Shown piece after piece: positions 52,154-55,749 of a DNA stretch of 55,749 nt. This stretch comes from Rhodospirillales bacterium (GTDB lineage: Bacteria; Pseudomonadota; Alphaproteobacteria; UBA8366; JADFVY01), in the NCBI GenBank assembly GCA_020356105.1, contig CP070634.1, positions 3,521,386 to 3,577,134 of the forward strand. The letters run 5' to 3'. Under the pieces are notes generated by a model. It saw only the letters and a list, made by a program, of their open reading frames with translations, was not told where the DNA came from and did no database searches. Each line of letters opens with the position of its first letter. The first letter of the stretch is position 1. A program made the translations under genes and the position numbers.

Positions 52154-53782
52154 CTACAGGGCGCGTGCCCGTTCGCGCAGCACGAATTTCTGGACCTTGC
52201 CGGTCGAGGTCTTCGGCAACGGTCCGAACACCACCGTCTTCGGGCATTTGAAATGGGCCATGTTGTCGCGGCAAAAGTCGACGATCTGCTGTTCATCGGC
52301 GCTGGCGCCGTCCTTCAGGGTGACAAAGGCGCATGGCGTCTCGCCCCATTTTTCGTCCGGCCGCGCCACCACCGCCGCCTCGAGCACCGCTGGATGGCGA
52401 TAAAGAACGCTCTCGACCTCGATGGTCGAGATGTTCTCACCGCCCGAGATGATGATGTCCTTGGCCCGGTCGCGCAGCTCGATATAGCCGTCCGGATGCA
52501 TGACCCCGAGGTCACCGGTATGAAACCAGCCGCCGGCGAAGGCTTCTTCGGTCGCGGCGGCGTTCTTCAGGTATCCCTTCATCACGATATTGCCGCGCAT
52601 GAAGACCTCGCCCATGGTGTTCCCGTCGTGCGGTACCGGTTCCATCGTCTTCGGGTCGCCCACCATCAGATCCTCGAGCACCGCATAGCCGACCCCTTGG
52701 CGCGATTTGAGCGCCGCCTGTTCGTCCATTGGCAGGGCGTCCCACTCGGGATGCCAGGCGCAGACCGTCGCCGGCCCGTAGGTCTCGGTCAGCCCGTACA
52801 CATGGGTGATCCGGAAACCCTGCTCCGCCATGCGTTGCAGTACGGCGGCCGGCGGCGGGGCGGCGGCCGTCATAACCGAGACGGTGCGGGGCAGCGCGGC
52901 GCCGCGCTCCGCCGCCGTGGCGTTGATTACCATGTTGAGAACGATCGGCGCGCCGCAGAAATGCGTGACGCCGTCGTTGTGGATCGCGGCGAAGATGTTG
53001 GCCGCCGTAACCTTGCGCAAGCAAACGCCGGTTCCGGCCACCGCTGCCAGCGTCCACGGGAAGCACCAGCCATTGCAATGGAACATCGGCAGGGTCCACA
53101 AATAGACCGGGTGCGGCGGCAGGCTCCACGTGAGGATGTTGCCGAGTGCCAGGAGATAGGCGCCGCGGTGATGGTAGACGACGCCCTTGGGGTTGCCCGT
53201 CGTGCCCGAGGTGTAGTTTAGGGAAATCGAATCCCATTCATCCGCGGGCAGCGCCCATTCGAATTCGGAATCGCCGGTCGCAAGGAATGCTTCATACTCC
53301 ATCTCGCCGATCGGCTCGCCCTCGGAAACCGCGGGATCGTCGATGTCGATGACCAGCGGAGTCGCCTTGCAGCGCGCTAGCGCCTCCTTCGCGATGGCGG
53401 AGAACTCGCGATCGCACAGCAGCACGCTGGCCTCGCCGTGATCGAGAATGAAGGCAATGGTGTCGGCGTCCAGCCGCGTGTTGACGGTGTTCAGGACGGC
53501 ACCGGTCATCGGCACGCCGAAATGTGCCTCGTAGATCGCCGGCACATTGGCCGCGATCACCGCCACGGTGTCGAACCTGCCGACCCCGCGTCGCGCCAGC
53601 GCCGAGGCCAGGCGCCGGCAGCGGGCGTAGGTCTCAGCCCAGGTAAAGCGCCGCTCGCCGTGTACTACGGAGAGCCGGTCGGGATAGACGCTGGCGGCCC
53701 GGTAGATCAGGCTCAGCGGGCTCAGCGACGCGTAGTTCGCCGTGGTACGGTTCAGATCTTCCTCGTAGGCGGATACACCCAT
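52154..53782 (-). CDS. AMP-forming acyl-CoA synthetase
   Basis: ATG 53782 follows GAGGGCG and gives 542 residues. The class is the medium-to-long chain acyl-CoA ligase group close to DmdB-type methylmercaptopropionyl-CoA ligases and FadD-like proteins. The P-loop is NYTSGTTGNPKGVVYHHRG, the adenylate motif THVYGLTETYGPATVC, the hinge DLGVMHPDGYIELRDRAKD, then ISGGENISTIEVES, and the catalytic lysine near the end, in PKTSTGKVQKFVLRE. The exact acyl group is not predictable. It is divergent from the propionyl-CoA synthetase gene with a 212-nt gap. Confidence 0.92.
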   Translation of the reverse strand: MGVSAYEEDLNRTTANYASLSPLSLIYRAASVYPDRLSVVHGERRFTWAETYARCRRLASALARRGVGRFDTVAVIAANVPAIYEAHFGVPMTGAVLNTVNTRLDADTIAFILDHGEASVLLCDREFSAIAKEALARCKATPLVIDIDDPAVSEGEPIGEMEYEAFLATGDSEFEWALPADEWDSISLNYTSGTTGNPKGVVYHHRGAYLLALGNILTWSLPPHPVYLWTLPMFHCNGWCFPWTLAAVAGTGVCLRKVTAANIFAAIHNDGVTHFCGAPIVLNMVINATAAERGAALPRTVSVMTAAAPPPAAVLQRMAEQGFRITHVYGLTETYGPATVCAWHPEWDALPMDEQAALKSRQGVGYAVLEDLMVGDPKTMEPVPHDGNTMGEVFMRGNIVMKGYLKNAAATEEAFAGGWFHTGDLGVMHPDGYIELRDRAKDIIISGGENISTIEVESVLYRHPAVLEAAVVARPDEKWGETPCAFVTLKDGASADEQQIVDFCRDNMAHFKCPKTVVFGPLPKTSTGKVQKFVLRERARAL

Positions 53783-53994
53783 CGCCCTCAACTCCTATGC
53801 CCTGCGTTCCGGCCCCAGTTTCGCGAAAGGGTCTTGCGGCCCCACTGCGGACTCTGCCACAAGACAGGCGGCGGTCAACAGTCGGCGGCTTTGCCGCTTC
53901 CGGTCCGCAATGGCCAGCTTATAATGGGCCGCGCACAGAACAGGGAAGCTGGGAAGGCAAGAGGATCCTTCCCGAAATGCGAGGAGACAGGGAT

Positions 53995-55749
53995 ATGAGC
54001 AGCCGTTTCGATGCCGTCTACAACCGATCGCTATCCGATCCCGAGGGGTTCTGGGCCGAGGCGGCCGAGGAGATCGACTGGATCGAGAAATGGGACAGGG
54101 TTCTCGACGACACGAAAAAGCCGTTCTACCGCTGGTTTTCCGGCGGCGTCGTCAACACCTGCTATAACGCGGTCGACCGCCATGCCGAGGGCGGCCGAGC
54201 CGACCAGCCCGCGATCATCTATGACAGCCCGATCACCGGCGCAAAACGGATTTTCACCTATGCCGAGCTCAAGGACGAGGTGGCGCGGTTCGGTGGCGTC
54301 CTGCGGGGCCTCGGCGTCGATAAGGGCGATCGCGTCATCCTGTACATGCCGATGGTGCCGCAATCGGTGATCGCCATGCTCGCCTGCGCGCGCATCGGCG
54401 CGGTTCATTCGGTCGTGTTCGGCGGCTTCGCGCCGAACGAACTGGCGACCCGCATCAAGGACGCCAGTCCGAAGGTCATCGTCAGCGCGTCATGCGGCAT
54501 CGAGCCGGGCCGCGTCATCGCCTACAAGCCGATGCTGGACGAGGCGATCGCGCTGGCCGGCGACACGGTGCGACACTGCGTGATTCTGCAGCGCGAGCAG
54601 CAGACCTGCGAGCTCAAAGACGGCCGCGACGTCGACTGGGACGCGGCAATGGCCGAGGCGGAACCGGTGGAGTGCGTGCCGGTGGCGGCGACCGACCCGC
54701 TCTACATCCTCTACACGTCGGGCACCACGGGGCAGCCGAAGGGCATCGTGCGCGACAATGGCGGCCACATGGTGGCGCTGAAATGGTCGATGAAGAACAT
54801 CTACGACGTCGACCCGGGCGAGGTGTACTGGGCGGCCTCGGATGTCGGCTGGGTGGTCGGTCACTCCTATATCGTCTACGCACCGTTGCTGCATGGCTGC
54901 ACCACCATCGTCTTCGAGGGCAAGCCGGTCGGCACGCCGGATGCCGGCGTGTTCTGGCGGGTGATCGCGGAACACAAGGTCGGCACCATGTTCACCGCGC
55001 CGACGGCGTTCCGCGCCATCAAGCGCGAGGATCCCGACGGCAAACTGCTCAAGCAATACGACATGGCACATTTCCGCACCCTGTTCCTGGCCGGCGAGCG
55101 CACCGACCCGGATACCCTGCACTGGGCCGAGAGTCAGCTCGGCGTGCCGGTGATCGATCACTGGTGGCAGACCGAGACCGGCTGGGCGATCGCCGCCAAC
55201 TGCCTCGGCATCGAGTCGCTGCCGGTCAAGCCGGGCTCGCCGACCCGTGGCGTGCCGGGCTGGGACCTGCGGGTGCTCGACGCCGACGGCAACGAGGTGG
55301 CCCCGGGCACGATCGGCGCCATCGTCGCCAAGCTGCCGCTGCCGCCGGGAACCTTCCCGACCTTGTGGAACGCCAAGGAGCGCTTCACCCAGACCTACCT
55401 CAGCCCCTATCCCGGCTTCTACCTGAGCGGTGATGCCGGGATGATCGACGAGGACGGCTACGTGCACGTGATGTCGCGCACCGACGACATCATCAACGTC
55501 GCCGGCCACCGCCTGTCGACCGGGGCGATGGAGGAGGTGTTGGCCAGCCATCCCGACGTCGCCGAATGCGCCGTGATCGGCGTGCACGACAATCTCAAGG
55601 GCCAGTTGCCGGTCGGCTTCCTGGTGCTCAACGCCGGTGCCGGCCGCGGCGACGAGGAGATCGTCAAGGAGGTCGTCGCCCTGGTGCGCGACAAGATCGG
55701 CCCGGTGGCCGCCTTCAAGAACGCCACCGTGGTCAAGCGCCTGCCGAAG
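53995..55749 (+). CDS. prpE: Propionyl-CoA synthetase, 3' truncated
   Basis: The frame runs open from ATG 53995 to the window end, 585 codons without stop, so roughly 40-50 residues are missing. The N-terminal SSRFDAVYNRSLSDPEGFW and KPFYRWFSGGVVNTCYNAVD are PrpE/AcsA-type. The P-loop is YTSGTTGQPKGIVRD near 240-255, followed by DVGWVVGHSYIVYAPLL, DHWWQTETGW and SRTDDIINVAGHRLSTGAME. The SGTTGQPKGIVRD and the FGGFAPNE region favour propionyl-CoA over acetyl-CoA. It activates propionate in the methylcitrate or methylmalonyl route. No prpBC genes are in view, as the window ends. Confidence 0.94.
   Translation, partial: MSSRFDAVYNRSLSDPEGFWAEAAEEIDWIEKWDRVLDDTKKPFYRWFSGGVVNTCYNAVDRHAEGGRADQPAIIYDSPITGAKRIFTYAELKDEVARFGGVLRGLGVDKGDRVILYMPMVPQSVIAMLACARIGAVHSVVFGGFAPNELATRIKDASPKVIVSASCGIEPGRVIAYKPMLDEAIALAGDTVRHCVILQREQQTCELKDGRDVDWDAAMAEAEPVECVPVAATDPLYILYTSGTTGQPKGIVRDNGGHMVALKWSMKNIYDVDPGEVYWAASDVGWVVGHSYIVYAPLLHGCTTIVFEGKPVGTPDAGVFWRVIAEHKVGTMFTAPTAFRAIKREDPDGKLLKQYDMAHFRTLFLAGERTDPDTLHWAESQLGVPVIDHWWQTETGWAIAANCLGIESLPVKPGSPTRGVPGWDLRVLDADGNEVAPGTIGAIVAKLPLPPGTFPTLWNAKERFTQTYLSPYPGFYLSGDAGMIDEDGYVHVMSRTDDIINVAGHRLSTGAMEEVLASHPDVAECAVIGVHDNLKGQLPVGFLVLNAGAGRGDEEIVKEVVALVRDKIGPVAAFKNATVVKRLPK

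Noticed and set aside
1..55749. Search for CRISPR arrays, IS elements, tRNA or rRNA genes
   Set aside because: No regular repeats, transposase motifs or stable RNA patterns were found by eye in any gap.

Overview
The window is GC-rich chromosomal DNA (my estimate by eye is low to mid 60s percent GC) from an alphaproteobacterium, probably a free-living, motile, respiring heterotroph of Rhodospirillales type; genus cannot be read from this. The lineage signal comes from several genes together: GapR (DUF2312), COQ9 with ubiquinone physiology, a transhydrogenase split into PntAA/PntAB/PntB, a zinc-free short L36, a DUF1244 protein, and two sites matching the CtrA consensus TTAA-N7-TTAAC. No IS element, phage gene, integrase, CRISPR array, tRNA or rRNA was seen. 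The region reads as core and metabolic chromosome, densely packed, with many 1-4 nt stop/start overlaps.

Layout. 1-3.3 kb: 3' part of a FAD amino-acid oxidoreductase, a cold-shock protein, an orphan PAS histidine kinase. 3.6-9.4 kb: rpmJ with promoter and terminator, the glycolate oxidase operon glcDEF, and an alpha/beta hydrolase-OsmC fusion. 9.5-14.8 kb: a DUF2817 protein that appears to have lost every catalytic residue, an exported TPR protein, pyruvate kinase, and an EamA transporter coupled to a membrane adenylate cyclase. 14.9-17.6 kb: N-formylglutamate amidohydrolase, YbdK-type carboxylate-amine ligase, DUF1244 and GapR. 17.7-29.6 kb: a peptide-binding lipoprotein-like SBP, an unknown membrane protein, a fused indolepyruvate ferredoxin oxidoreductase, a BON lipoprotein, a long-chain acyl-CoA ligase, PepF and an alpha/beta hydrolase. 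29.9-34.1 kb: an ABC1/UbiB-family kinase, a DMP19-type acidic protein, and a two-gene unit of a vWA-like lipoprotein and a coiled-coil polytopic membrane protein. 34.1-37.6 kb: a very AT-rich island, purEK, def-coq9, rpsU. 37.7-45.4 kb: a VOC protein, a putative haem-binding periplasmic protein with a chemoreceptor, a BisC/TorA-type molybdoenzyme, a DUF3179 protein and a small exported protein. 45.7-51.9 kb: pntAA-pntAB-pntB, small conserved proteins, phosphofructokinase and TIGR02444. 52.1-55.7 kb: two divergent acyl-CoA synthetases, the second (prpE) cut by the window end.

Working together: glcDEF feeds electrons from glycolate to the quinone pool, COQ9 and possibly the UbiB-like kinase support quinone synthesis, transhydrogenase links proton-motive force to NADPH, and pfk and pyk mark the two ends of lower glycolysis. 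The acyl-CoA and propionyl-CoA synthetases and indolepyruvate oxidoreductase indicate use of fatty, propionic and aromatic amino acid carbon. The best candidates for something undescribed are the vWA lipoprotein/membrane pair with its AT-rich, CtrA-box-bearing promoter, the catalytically dead DUF2817 protein, and the haem-protein/chemoreceptor pair preceded by a CtrA box. All functional statements rest on reading motifs by eye; no database search was run.
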